Shown one piece after another: positions 36,394-44,068 of a DNA stretch of 64,000 bases. The notes beneath the pieces were generated by a model. The model had not been told where the DNA came from. It searched no databases and saw only the letters and a list, made by a program, of their open reading frames with translations. Where the stretch lies: NCBI GenBank assembly GCA_963620595.1, contig CAVFAY010000009.1, positions 26,071-90,070 of the forward strand, read 5' to 3'. Both the position numbers and the translations under genes were made by a program. This stretch comes from Butyricicoccus_A sp963620595. Lineage in GTDB: Bacteria; Bacillota; Clostridia; Oscillospirales; Butyricicoccaceae. Position 1 is the stretch's first letter; every line of letters starts with the position of its first letter.

Positions 36394-36936
36394 TCATCTA
36401 TTCCAAGAAAATATCAACTTGACGCCGCCATCTCTTCCCTGATCAGATCCTTGTAGTAAAGACTTCATATATTGATCCATGAGTTGAAAATTCGGCATAA
36501 ATTTACTGTGTTCCTTATCATACTTTGAAGGTAAATATATATAACTCTCTCGTATGCGGCTCAAAGTGCGTTTTCTACCATAATTGTAATATTGGCATTC
36601 TTTATTAAGTACGGTTACCAAAAATAAAGCAATTCTATCATTCATCTCAAATGTTTTAGGTCGAAGAACCGCCAAATGTCCCGTTCCAGAAAAATTTTGT
36701 TTTTGATAGGAGCAATATCCAATACACGCGGTTTCGATTACTAATACGCCTCCCAATTCCGTATATGTATCAGAAAATCCCGCCACACCATTATTCGTTG
36801 CTTTTGTTGAAAGTACTGGATACATTCCGGTTTCAGCGCAGTCAAATATGTCATCTTTTCTTTTCGATATTCCTTTTATATAGAATAGATCGCTCATTAA
36901 AAATTTTTTCCAGTTCTGCGAATGTAATTCTATCAT
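36394..36936 (-). CDS. hsdS: Type I-like restriction specificity subunit (single recognition domain)
   Basis: 180 residues. It matches one target-recognition domain of HsdS/BcgI-type specificity proteins: WKKFLMSDLFYIKGISKRKD at the start, YPVLSTKATNNGVAGFSD, GVLVIETACIGYCSYQ and the FSGTGHLAVLRPK strand. Full HsdS has two such domains and about 400 residues; here one is present, as in half-subunit systems that dimerise. The ATG overlaps the methyltransferase stop (ATGA), so both are co-translated. No nuclease gene is beside it, pointing to an orphan methylation system protecting the element. Confidence 0.78.
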   Translation of the reverse strand: MIELHSQNWKKFLMSDLFYIKGISKRKDDIFDCAETGMYPVLSTKATNNGVAGFSDTYTELGGVLVIETACIGYCSYQKQNFSGTGHLAVLRPKTFEMNDRIALFLVTVLNKECQYYNYGRKRTLSRIRESYIYLPSKYDKEHSKFMPNFQLMDQYMKSLLQGSDQGRDGGVKLIFSWNR

Positions 36937-38234
36937 GATTCCTCCTGCGAAATTCCATAGGTTCGTGCACAGTACACAAGATAATCTATCAGTGTCTTTT
37001 CAAAGTCAGCTTTTTCAGGTATGCTGTCTGAAATAATATATGCTTCTGGTAGCCACTCACACTCTGCTGTTACTGTATGCAGAGCAGTAAGTCCTTGTAT
37101 AACCTGTCGGTTTCGATATTGCTCTAACCACTTTTTCTTGATATCTGGCCATGTATTATTTTTATCTATCCGTCCAAGCCTTCCGTATCTTCGAAAACCA
37201 TCATAGTTGCAACGTGCAAAATACACCTTGTGATCTTTATTGTGTGGAACATTTGCCTTCCAAATCATAATACACGTATAGGTAAATGCCCCATTTCCAC
37301 AAAACAAGTCTTCCGGCATAGATAGTACTGCCTGTAGGGTATGTTTTTGCATAAGCGTACGCCGTTCTTTGTGATATTTTGCACTCATAGCACAACTGGT
37401 CGGACAAATAATCGCTACCTCTCCACCACTTTGTATAAATTCCAGTTCTCGTAGCAAAAAGTCCAGCGCATTATATTTCATATGAGAATATGGTGGATTC
37501 AACATTCCTTTTGAAAAGCTTGTATGTAAAATTCCTTCTATACGCTCTGAAAAACAGTCTTCCTGCATCATCGTAATATTACTCTTTTGGCAGATTGCAT
37601 TCATCACACTCAGTAAATATATTTCATGATCTACTTCACATCCAAAATAGTTGTTATGTGAATTCACTTGATGATCTGCGGCTAATAGTAACGTACCACA
37701 GCCGCAACATATATCCAAAACCGTGTCATCTTCTTTGATCTCTAATAATTGTGCCATAAACTCTGCGATATGATTTGGAGTCAACACAATACCAGTCACC
37801 GTGCGATTTCCCGAAGAACTAGTAATAAACTCCGAATAAAATTCATCTATGTGCTCTATACCTTCAGATGTATATAGCGCAATGGTATCAATCAACTGAT
37901 ATAGCGAAAATTCTTTCTTTTTTCCAATCAAATTTTTTCTTACAATAGACTCCAAACGAATTTGCATTTCGTATAATTCTTTTTTGTATTCGCATCGTAC
38001 TTGAGCAATACTTTTTAATACCTCTATCGTAGCTTCTAATAAGGAACTTTGCGATTTTAATTCAAAACTTTTGTATAAATCCCGATAGCTCTTTTCTGAT
38101 AGCGCAACTAATATTGTTCCCACAAAAAATATTTTATCACGACTAGGCAAACTTATCTTTGAAAGCATCTTATCAATGCAAATGATATTTTGTCTCATAA
38201 AGCTTGTAATCACTCTCCTATTATATATTAACAT
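36933..38234 (-). CDS. N6-adenine DNA methyltransferase, HsdM-like
   Basis: 433 residues. Gamma-class N6-adenine methyltransferase: GIVLTPNHIAEFMAQLL, SAM motif I in VLDICCGCGTLLLAA (about 185-200), catalytic motif IV NPPY near 240, and the AIICPTSCAM region. The N-terminal 140 residues are helical as in HsdM but shorter. It methylates DNA at a site chosen by the overlapping specificity gene. No hsdR was found nearby. Confidence 0.83.
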   Translation of the reverse strand: MLIYNRRVITSFMRQNIICIDKMLSKISLPSRDKIFFVGTILVALSEKSYRDLYKSFELKSQSSLLEATIEVLKSIAQVRCEYKKELYEMQIRLESIVRKNLIGKKKEFSLYQLIDTIALYTSEGIEHIDEFYSEFITSSSGNRTVTGIVLTPNHIAEFMAQLLEIKEDDTVLDICCGCGTLLLAADHQVNSHNNYFGCEVDHEIYLLSVMNAICQKSNITMMQEDCFSERIEGILHTSFSKGMLNPPYSHMKYNALDFLLRELEFIQSGGEVAIICPTSCAMSAKYHKERRTLMQKHTLQAVLSMPEDLFCGNGAFTYTCIMIWKANVPHNKDHKVYFARCNYDGFRRYGRLGRIDKNNTWPDIKKKWLEQYRNRQVIQGLTALHTVTAECEWLPEAYIISDSIPEKADFEKTLIDYLVYCARTYGISQEES

Positions 38235-38359
38235 TCAAACAGTGGTTACCTTAGGTAATAACTCTGTATTATTATCTTATCAAACCAGCCAAAATTCTTC
38301 AATATTTTGATACTATTAAGCCAATTCTCTGATATATAATGAATATGGATTCAAATTTT

Positions 38360-39478
38360 TTACTTTTTTTGCTCGTCACTTTCCGTTTGTTGTATGCACG
38401 CTAGTGTATATAGGGAAATTTGTTTTTCCGCCATGAAAATTTCGTTTACTTTTTCAATATACCGGTGCAAATATCGACTGTGATCCATTTTGTATTCTGC
38501 ATCCCAAAAACCTTTTTTAATGCGCGAAAGATTTCCGTTTTTATCCTGTAATTCCGCAAAGATTTGTTCGATGTCCAAAATCTGATATTCTTTATCATCA
38601 CGTAAAAAAGCCATTAATGTGCTCTTCCAATTTCTTCCGCATTTTCTATAGTTTTTGATCTTTGTTCGCAGCATTTTACTGCATTGAATTTGCCATTTTT
38701 GAAACGGCTCTACAAAATACGCCTCAAAAGCTTTGTCAAATTGTTTTGCAACGATTTCATCGTTCAATTCATGCCACCGATTTGTCCCCAATACGTCAAG
38801 AATCTTGCTTCTCTCCATAAGAACAAGTTCAATCCTTAAGAGTCGATGTTGTTCTCGTGGAACTTTGCATAACTCTCCCTTTTCTTCCATTTCCGAGGTT
38901 TTGTTATATAAGGAAACTTTTATGGATTTATTTCGTTTGCAATAGCTGTCAACCTGTTCCTCTTTTGTTCCTGCTCTTAAATTTTTCGCTCTTCTAATTG
39001 GCAACGATCTCCATAAGTTTTCTAAAGCTCGATTATAAGAATCATATGGTTGCGATAACCATATGTTTATGTTCATTTCAAACTTTTTAATCAACATTTC
39101 TTCGCTACACAAATATATTCCGTACATACTTGGCAGATATTCTTTTAATACGAATCTTATATACTCATTATACATGCACCAAGACGCGTTATCCATGTTG
39201 TTTCCTAAAATGTTTGTTACCGTAAGTGCCAGTGTTGAAAATGTGTATCCATTTTTTACACCCAAGATTAAACGGTTAAATTTTTTCTCATCACGAATAT
39301 CGATCATACGGACGCAGCCATCCTTACTTATAGCCACATAATTTTGTTGATTATCTTCGGCATATTGAACCCTAACGTTTTGTATACGCACCAAGCGCTC
39401 TATATTCTCAATACGTTCAATTTTTAGATTACTTACTGTAAGCGCGTCAATTCCAATACAACTTCTATTTTGTTCCAT
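38360..39478 (-). CDS. Hypothetical protein, possibly a replication-initiation type
   Basis: 372 residues from ATG 39478 after AAAGGAG. No firm family. The segment SIKVSLYNKTSEMEEKGE followed by HRLLRIELVLMERSKIL resembles phage/plasmid replication proteins of the gene II/X (CRI) type, where Y-x-K-T and L-R-I-E strands occur. The C-terminal third is helical. If so, the element has carried a plasmid- or phage-type replicon. Confidence in this reading is low. Confidence 0.45.
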   Translation of the reverse strand: MEQNRSCIGIDALTVSNLKIERIENIERLVRIQNVRVQYAEDNQQNYVAISKDGCVRMIDIRDEKKFNRLILGVKNGYTFSTLALTVTNILGNNMDNASWCMYNEYIRFVLKEYLPSMYGIYLCSEEMLIKKFEMNINIWLSQPYDSYNRALENLWRSLPIRRAKNLRAGTKEEQVDSYCKRNKSIKVSLYNKTSEMEEKGELCKVPREQHRLLRIELVLMERSKILDVLGTNRWHELNDEIVAKQFDKAFEAYFVEPFQKWQIQCSKMLRTKIKNYRKCGRNWKSTLMAFLRDDKEYQILDIEQIFAELQDKNGNLSRIKKGFWDAEYKMDHSRYLHRYIEKVNEIFMAEKQISLYTLACIQQTESDEQKK

Positions 39479-39549
39479 GTTTTATCTCCTTTTTTATTCT
39501 GCGTATAAAACATGGAAGTTTTTTTGATTTTGAAGATTATCTCAATCTC

Positions 39550-39621
39550 GGAATTTAATTCCCATCCCAAACTCTAAAAAAAATATCGTCGTTTGACCAT
39601 TCAACCCAAATGACGATATTT
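39550..39621 (-). terminator. Terminator with GGAATT-T-AATTCC palindrome (copy 4)
   Basis: AAATATCGTCGTTTG (39581-39595) pairs with CAAATGACGATATTT (39607-39621). On the minus strand an eight-T run follows, then the palindrome at 39550-39562. A near-copy of this block is at 41947-42012. Bases 39622-39809 hold no gene. Confidence 0.75.
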
Positions 39622-39809
39622 ATCTGTTTATCCACCTCTTGTGAAGAACTGATGACACAAGAGACTCAAAAAAGAGACATAAATCTACGATTTAAGTCTT
39701 GTATTACTTTGTCTATATCTATATGCCGCATTATTCTTCTTCCGTATTTTTCACATAGATTGCACTTCTTGAAGTACCTTTTTTTCTCAGCCAGCCGTTT
39801 TCAACCATT

Positions 39810-39971
39810 TTAATCTTTTCCATCGCGTTCAATCAAAACACCCCAAGAGCGCAGCTGCTGTCTGCCAACATCTTTGATGGATGCTTTCTGTTCCTCATTT
39901 TGGGCATTCTTAACTGCCTGCTCTTTCATCGCTTTGCAAAGAGCATCAATATCTTCATCCGTGATATTCAT
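39810..39971 (-). CDS. Small protein of the HipA-like module
   Basis: 53 residues: begins MNITDEDIDALCKAMKEQ and ends RSWGVLIERDGKD. No family recognised; ribosome site weak. It lies between a terminator and an inverted repeat at the end of the HipA-like/HTH pair, in the same direction. Confidence 0.4.
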   Translation of the reverse strand: MNITDEDIDALCKAMKEQAVKNAQNEEQKASIKDVGRQQLRSWGVLIERDGKD

Positions 39972-40018
39972 CCCAGTACATAAAGACTGATCATAGTATG
40001 GTAAGTTATCATTAGAAA

Positions 40019-40070
40019 GATTTATACCCCATTATGCTGCACCATTTACAGCCATAATGGGGTATAAATC
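40019..40070 (-). terminator. Long perfect hairpin after the HTH gene
   Basis: GATTTATACCCCATTATG pairs with CATAATGGGGTATAAATC. It lies five bases beyond the stop at 40075. The T-run is short, so it may act as a weak terminator or 3' stabiliser. Confidence 0.65.
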
Positions 40071-40074
40071 ATAT

Positions 40075-40890
40075 TTACTGCCAATTCCGTTTCAAAATCT
40101 CACTTTTGAGATACAGCGTGCTTTTTTCTGATGCTTTGATCGGATGAAGCTTGCCGCGCCTTGTCAGGTCGATGATGTTCTGTCGGGAGCAGCCCAATAT
40201 CTCTGCTGCTTCCGCTGCGTTGATGACTCTGTGCGCGGCAAAGTTCCGGAAATCCTCCATGGTTAGCGGAACACTTTTGCCGATCCGGTAGAGCATCGTA
40301 TCCGAAACGGTCATATTCACATCCCACGCAACACCGTATCCGCCCGTCTGCATCTGCACGTGCTGAAAATAATCCGGCTTCTTGACAAGAATCTGAAAAG
40401 CTTTCGTCTTTTCAAAATGCTTCCGCAAATCACACTTCTTCACCGCACCATCTTGGAAAAACACCAGCAGGCAATGATTCTCCAGCGGCAGAACATCCTC
40501 AATCCGCTTTGAAAAGCGCTTCGTAATTTCTTCCGGAAGCTCCTTTTCATCAATAGGAACGAGATAGTAATCATCCTGCGCACACCGCCCCATTGCCAGC
40601 ATCAAAAGCGCATATTCATCGTACTCTTTCAGATGATTATCGCGTAAAATCTCTCCGATGTTCTGACGGTCGGGCGGAACAATTCGCTGCTCCACCCAGA
40701 TTCTGCTCCAATAGGAATTGACGGTAGTTTCCCCACGCCTCACAAAAGAATCCAGCAGCAGAGGCGTTTCCCATGCATCCGCATTTTCAGGCAGCTCAAT
40801 ATAAAACCGCTTTTCCTGCTCGTAATACAGGAGGTACGCCAGATCATTCTGCTCCTGCGCCGATTCATCTCGAATTGCAAAAATCTTCAT
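40075..40890 (-). CDS. DUF2442/HTH protein, partner of the HipA-like kinase
   Basis: 271 residues. The middle part (about 150-225) resembles DUF2442 (LFFQDGAVKKCDLRKHF ... GGYGVAWDVNMTVSDTMLY). The C-terminus (about 228-271) is an excisionase-like winged HTH (NAAEAAEILGCSRQNIIDLT then RRGKLHPIK). The gene overlaps the kinase-like gene by 26 bases and has GGTGG before its ATG. It most likely neutralises or regulates the HipA-like protein and binds the two palindromic operators upstream. This is a toxin-antitoxin-like layout in which the regulator follows the kinase, the reverse of hipBA. Confidence 0.68.
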   Translation of the reverse strand: MKIFAIRDESAQEQNDLAYLLYYEQEKRFYIELPENADAWETPLLLDSFVRRGETTVNSYWSRIWVEQRIVPPDRQNIGEILRDNHLKEYDEYALLMLAMGRCAQDDYYLVPIDEKELPEEITKRFSKRIEDVLPLENHCLLVFFQDGAVKKCDLRKHFEKTKAFQILVKKPDYFQHVQMQTGGYGVAWDVNMTVSDTMLYRIGKSVPLTMEDFRNFAAHRVINAAEAAEILGCSRQNIIDLTRRGKLHPIKASEKSTLYLKSEILKRNWQ

Positions 40891-41683
40891 ATGCGCACCA
40901 CCTTTTCCAAATCATTTCCCATATCTTGTTCTGAAGTGTCTGAGAGATCACGCCGTTCAGTCCTTCTAACAGAACTTGCCTATCGCTCTCGTGAAGCGAA
41001 TGGAGCTCTGGCATCTTATCCTTCGGAATGATACGCAGGTTATCCCAAGTGGATTTCGAGCCAATATAGTTGTTGCATGGTTTGTCAGCCATCACATCGA
41101 ATTTTTCCGCCGCATTATCATCGAGACAGCTACAAAGCAGCGAAAGACCGTGGTCAAACAGGGGAGCCAAACGCACTGTCTTTTTTTTGCTGTTGCGCAG
41201 CACCTCGATATTAGCGCCGTGGCGATCCCGATTCAGAATCAAGTAATCCACAACGAGCATCTGATAAATATAGTCTTCCCAGCCCATGCGGGTGCAGAAT
41301 TCCAACGCAGATTCGTTTGGCAATGCCTCCAGTTCCTTATAGGCATCCAAGGCAATCTTCGACTCGCTCTTTGCCTTGAAATCTTCCGACGCGCAGAGAT
41401 ATACCTCATGTACCCTGCCGTCTACAACCACATCTGCGTGAATCAGCTGGTACGATAAATGCGGAATTCCCAGTATCGTCAGCAGCCGGTCAACAACAAG
41501 CTCATTCACACATTCATGCCCAATGATGCCGCGTGCTTTATCAAAATTTGAGAGCTTATAGTAAGTCTTTGTTCCGCCGAGTTCAGAATATGCTTTCAGA
41601 AAAGAACCGGCGGTTCCGGAAGAATTGCGATAAACGGACCACGACAAATACGTCAGATCCTGCTTTTCTTTCATCAGCTGCAT
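40865..41683 (-). CDS. HipA-like kinase
   Basis: 272 residues from ATG 41683, eight bases after GAGGTGA; a GTG at 41719 lies 12 codons upstream without a ribosome site. Kinase marks of the HipA C-terminal fold: the catalytic loop YLILNRDRHGANIEVL (H-R-D-x-x-x-x-N equivalent) and APLFDHGLSLL (DFD/DxG equivalent). It lacks the N-terminal HipA subdomain (about 440 residues in E. coli HipA). Proteins of this short type occur in mobile elements beside HTH partners. It may phosphorylate a translation factor and cause dormancy; the target is unknown. Confidence 0.72.
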   Translation of the reverse strand: MQLMKEKQDLTYLSWSVYRNSSGTAGSFLKAYSELGGTKTYYKLSNFDKARGIIGHECVNELVVDRLLTILGIPHLSYQLIHADVVVDGRVHEVYLCASEDFKAKSESKIALDAYKELEALPNESALEFCTRMGWEDYIYQMLVVDYLILNRDRHGANIEVLRNSKKKTVRLAPLFDHGLSLLCSCLDDNAAEKFDVMADKPCNNYIGSKSTWDNLRIIPKDKMPELHSLHESDRQVLLEGLNGVISQTLQNKIWEMIWKRWCAYEDFCNSR

Positions 41684-41717
41684 CTGTACATTCACCTCAA
41701 GATTATTATACCTTTTC

Positions 41718-41768
41718 ACTTGTCATACGTCAAGTTAATTTTGGTACATAACTTGTCGTATGACAAGT
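41718..41768 (-). promoter_or_regulatory. Two palindromic operators before the HipA-like module
   Basis: ACTTGTCATACGTCAAGT (41718-41735) and ACTTGTCGTATGACAAGT (41751-41768) are 33 bases apart centre to centre, about three helical turns, so bound dimers would lie on one face of the DNA. They lie just upstream of the kinase-like gene. Autoregulation by the HTH partner is likely. Confidence 0.7.
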
Positions 41769-41884
41769 TTATCCGATTTTGCACCTGCATAAACCCACCG
41801 TCCTGATTTTCAGTCGTGACAGCCGCAATGTCAACACGATCAAAGATGTCTATAGGGTTCCCCCGATCCCGGCGCAGAGTGCTG

Positions 41885-41941
41885 GCGTTGGCGTCATTTT
41901 CTGTCCGGCGTTTTTCAATTATTTTTTAACCGGCGTTGACA
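41885..41941. repeat. IS21-type end, copy 2 of the 57-bp direct repeat
   Basis: 54 of 57 bases match 12073-12129 in direct orientation. No istA/istB remains beside it. Confidence 0.75.
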
Positions 41942-41946
41942 ATTTA

Positions 41947-42012
41947 GGAATTAAATTCCTACTAAAAAAATATCGTCGTTTGACTGTTCAACCCAAACGA
42001 CGATACTCTTTT
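41947..42012 (-). terminator. Hairpin with GGAATT-A-AATTCC palindrome (copy 5)
   Basis: TATCGTCGTTTG (41971-41982) pairs perfectly with CAAACGACGATA (41994-42005), with T-runs on either strand. The palindrome is at 41947-41959. Together it duplicates the block at 39550-39621. Confidence 0.75.
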
Positions 42013-42022
42013 TGAAAAAACT

Positions 42023-42256
42023 GCTGCTGAATTGCATATTCGGCATAAACTAATTCGTCCTTACACACCTCGGCATAACGGCAAGGTCGAACGCAGTCAC
42101 CGTGAAGATCAGAAACGGCTGTATGATACACATTCTTTTTATTCTCTTCAAGATTTTGCTGCACAGCTTGCCCGACATAATCGTCGTTCTAACAATTTAC
42201 CTATGCGTCCTCTGTGCTGGTTTTCTCCTTTAGAGTTTGCTGTCCAATATATTTGA
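42023..42256 (+). pseudogene. DDE transposase, C-terminal fragment
   Basis: The frame encodes HIRHKLIRPYTPRHNGKVER with the catalytic Glu, then SHREDQKRLYDTHSFYS and RPLCWFSPLEFAVQYI. It is the end of the same transposase family whose start lies at 29540-29854. About 60 central residues are missing between the two pieces. Confidence 0.72.
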
Positions 42257-42361
42257 CAAACCTACACATCTTCGCCGCAATTCTTCTCAAAAAAAATTAT
42301 CTCGTCTTTATGTGCTATAATAAAGGCGTCACATATTCTAGTATACGGAGGAATGAATTTT

Positions 42362-44062
42362 ATGCGTAAAAATGAAGACGTCATCGCCATCTACTCTCGT
42401 AAATCTAAATTTACAGGTAAGGGCGAAAGTATCGACAATCAAGTAGAGTTATGTAAGCAATATATTCGCGCCCACTACGGCGAGCAAGCAGTGGAATGCT
42501 GTATGATTTACGAAGACGAGGGATTTTCCGGTGGAAATATTCAGCGCCCAGCTTTTCAAGAAATGATGAAGGCCGCCAAAGAACGAAAATTCAAAGCAAT
42601 TGTCGTGTACCGCTTGGATCGCATTAGTCGCAATGTCTCCGATTTTTCCACGTTGATTGAAACTTTGAAACAGTTGGATATCGATTTTGTATCTATTCGA
42701 GAGCAATTTGACACCTCTACACCTCTGGGGCGAGCCATGATGTATATCGCTTCTGTATTTTCTCAGTTGGAACGCGAAACCATCGCTGAACGCATCCGCG
42801 ACAACATGCACGAACTAGCAAAAACCGGACGCTGGTTAGGCGGTACCACACCTACCGGCTATACGTCCAAAGCTGTAAAAAACATCACAATTGATAACAA
42901 AGAAAAAAAATCTTATAAACTCAAGCTGATTCCAGAAGAAGCCGAGATTGTCCGCACGATTTATGCATTATACATCCAATTCGACTCTCTAACTTCAACA
43001 GAAACTGAGTTGCTAAGGCGTGGAATCAAGACGAAAAAGGGCAATAAATTCTCCCGATTTGCCATCAAAGGGATTTTGCAAAATCCAGTTTACGCCATGG
43101 CAAATCAAGATGTATACAACTACTTTATAAAAAAAGATGCCGAACTATTTTCCAGCCAAGAGGCATTTGACGGTGTGCACGGCATTATGGCATACAATCG
43201 AACAAAACAAGAAAAAGGACGTGCCGCAAAAATTCTACCCATTACAGAATGGATCGTCACTGTCGGAAAACATCCCGGCATTATTTCCGGTAAAACCTGG
43301 GTGACTATCCAAGAGTCTTTAGAGCGCAACAAATGTAAAACGTACCGGAAACCACGCAAAAATGAAGCATTGCTGTCAGGGATTCTGTTTTGCAGTTGTG
43401 GCGAACATATGTATCCGAAAATCAGCAAACGGAAAACGCCAGACGACAAACCGATTTACACTTATGTATGCAAGATGAAGGAAACCAGCCGACGTAGTAT
43501 CTGTGATAGCAAAAATATCAACGGAAATATGTTGGATGATGCAGTCATTGAACAAATCAAATCTCTTGCCGAAGACAAATCGACATTTTTACAGCAGCTA
43601 GAGCAAAGCAAAAGATTTTATGTAGGCGATACCAACAACTACGAAGATCAACTAACGTCCGCGCAGAAAGAAAAATCCGAATTGGAAAAGAAGATCAATG
43701 CCCTCGTTGATTCTCTCGCGGAACTTCATGACAGCAGTGCAAAAGAACACATCATTCATCGCATGGAACAGTTTCATCAAGACCTAGAGCAGGTCGAAAC
43801 TCATATTCATGAGTTGGAAGGACTGCTAGAGCAGCAAACGCTTCATGATCATGAATTTATAGTCTTACAGCAGCTTTTAACTGACTTTCGGCGTGGAATT
43901 GATGCCATGACCATAGAGCAAAAGCGCGCTGCCATCCGCACGCTCGTGCGAAAAATTATTTGGAATAATGGAACCGTGCAGCTCATTTTATTTGGTGCAC
44001 AAGATGATGAACTAGATTTGACATCTCCCTCAAAAACGCATTTGTGTGAGGATAGCAAATGA
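42362..44062 (+). CDS. spoIVCA: SpoIVCA-type large serine recombinase of the skin element
   Basis: 566 residues from ATG 42362, ten bases after GGAGG; an ATG at 42353 is one base from that site. Serine-recombinase catalytic domain: Ser in AIYSRKSKFTGKGESIDNQ (about 11), the YEDEGFSGGNIQRPAF and VVYRLDRISRN arginines, FDTSTPLGRAMM. Recombinase domain with GTTPTGYTSKAV follows, then a zinc ribbon (CSCG ... YVCK) and a C-terminal coiled coil (about 425-510). It excises the element to rebuild sigK. Its TGA stop (44060-44062) uses G-A of sigK, so it exists only in the integrated state. TATAAT at 42316-42321 may be its -10; no clear -35. Confidence 0.93.
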   Translation: MRKNEDVIAIYSRKSKFTGKGESIDNQVELCKQYIRAHYGEQAVECCMIYEDEGFSGGNIQRPAFQEMMKAAKERKFKAIVVYRLDRISRNVSDFSTLIETLKQLDIDFVSIREQFDTSTPLGRAMMYIASVFSQLERETIAERIRDNMHELAKTGRWLGGTTPTGYTSKAVKNITIDNKEKKSYKLKLIPEEAEIVRTIYALYIQFDSLTSTETELLRRGIKTKKGNKFSRFAIKGILQNPVYAMANQDVYNYFIKKDAELFSSQEAFDGVHGIMAYNRTKQEKGRAAKILPITEWIVTVGKHPGIISGKTWVTIQESLERNKCKTYRKPRKNEALLSGILFCSCGEHMYPKISKRKTPDDKPIYTYVCKMKETSRRSICDSKNINGNMLDDAVIEQIKSLAEDKSTFLQQLEQSKRFYVGDTNNYEDQLTSAQKEKSELEKKINALVDSLAELHDSSAKEHIIHRMEQFHQDLEQVETHIHELEGLLEQQTLHDHEFIVLQQLLTDFRRGIDAMTIEQKRAAIRTLVRKIIWNNGTVQLILFGAQDDELDLTSPSKTHLCEDSK

Positions 44063-44068
44063 AATCCT
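44049..44068. other. attR of the skin element
   Basis: AGGAT (44049-44053) and ATCCT (44064-44068) form inverted arms whose centre falls between the two A at 44058-44059, matching the AA centre of attL. The left arm is element DNA and the right arm is sigK coding DNA. Confidence 0.7.

Larger units (their letters stand above)
10375..44058. mobile_element. 33.7-kb skin (sigK-intervening) element
   Basis: The element separates the two in-frame halves of sigK and carries a SpoIVCA-like large serine recombinase next to its right end, as in Bacillus subtilis and Clostridioides difficile skin. Crossover at the AA of attL and attR gives a length of 33,684 bp. Cargo is mosaic: XRE protein, IS21/IS3/IS30 debris, a large minus-strand two-ATPase effector operon, two tyrosine recombinases, an orphan methyltransferase with specificity subunit, and a HipA-like module. 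The long operon is more AT-rich than the flanks. In known systems excision occurs only in the mother cell, so the germ line keeps the cargo; this is inferred here. Confidence 0.93.

Noticed and set aside
41718..41768. Reading the twin palindromes as a CRISPR or integron attC
   Set aside because: Only two copies, 18 bp, in promoter position before a toxin-antitoxin-like pair. No spacer array or integrase link.
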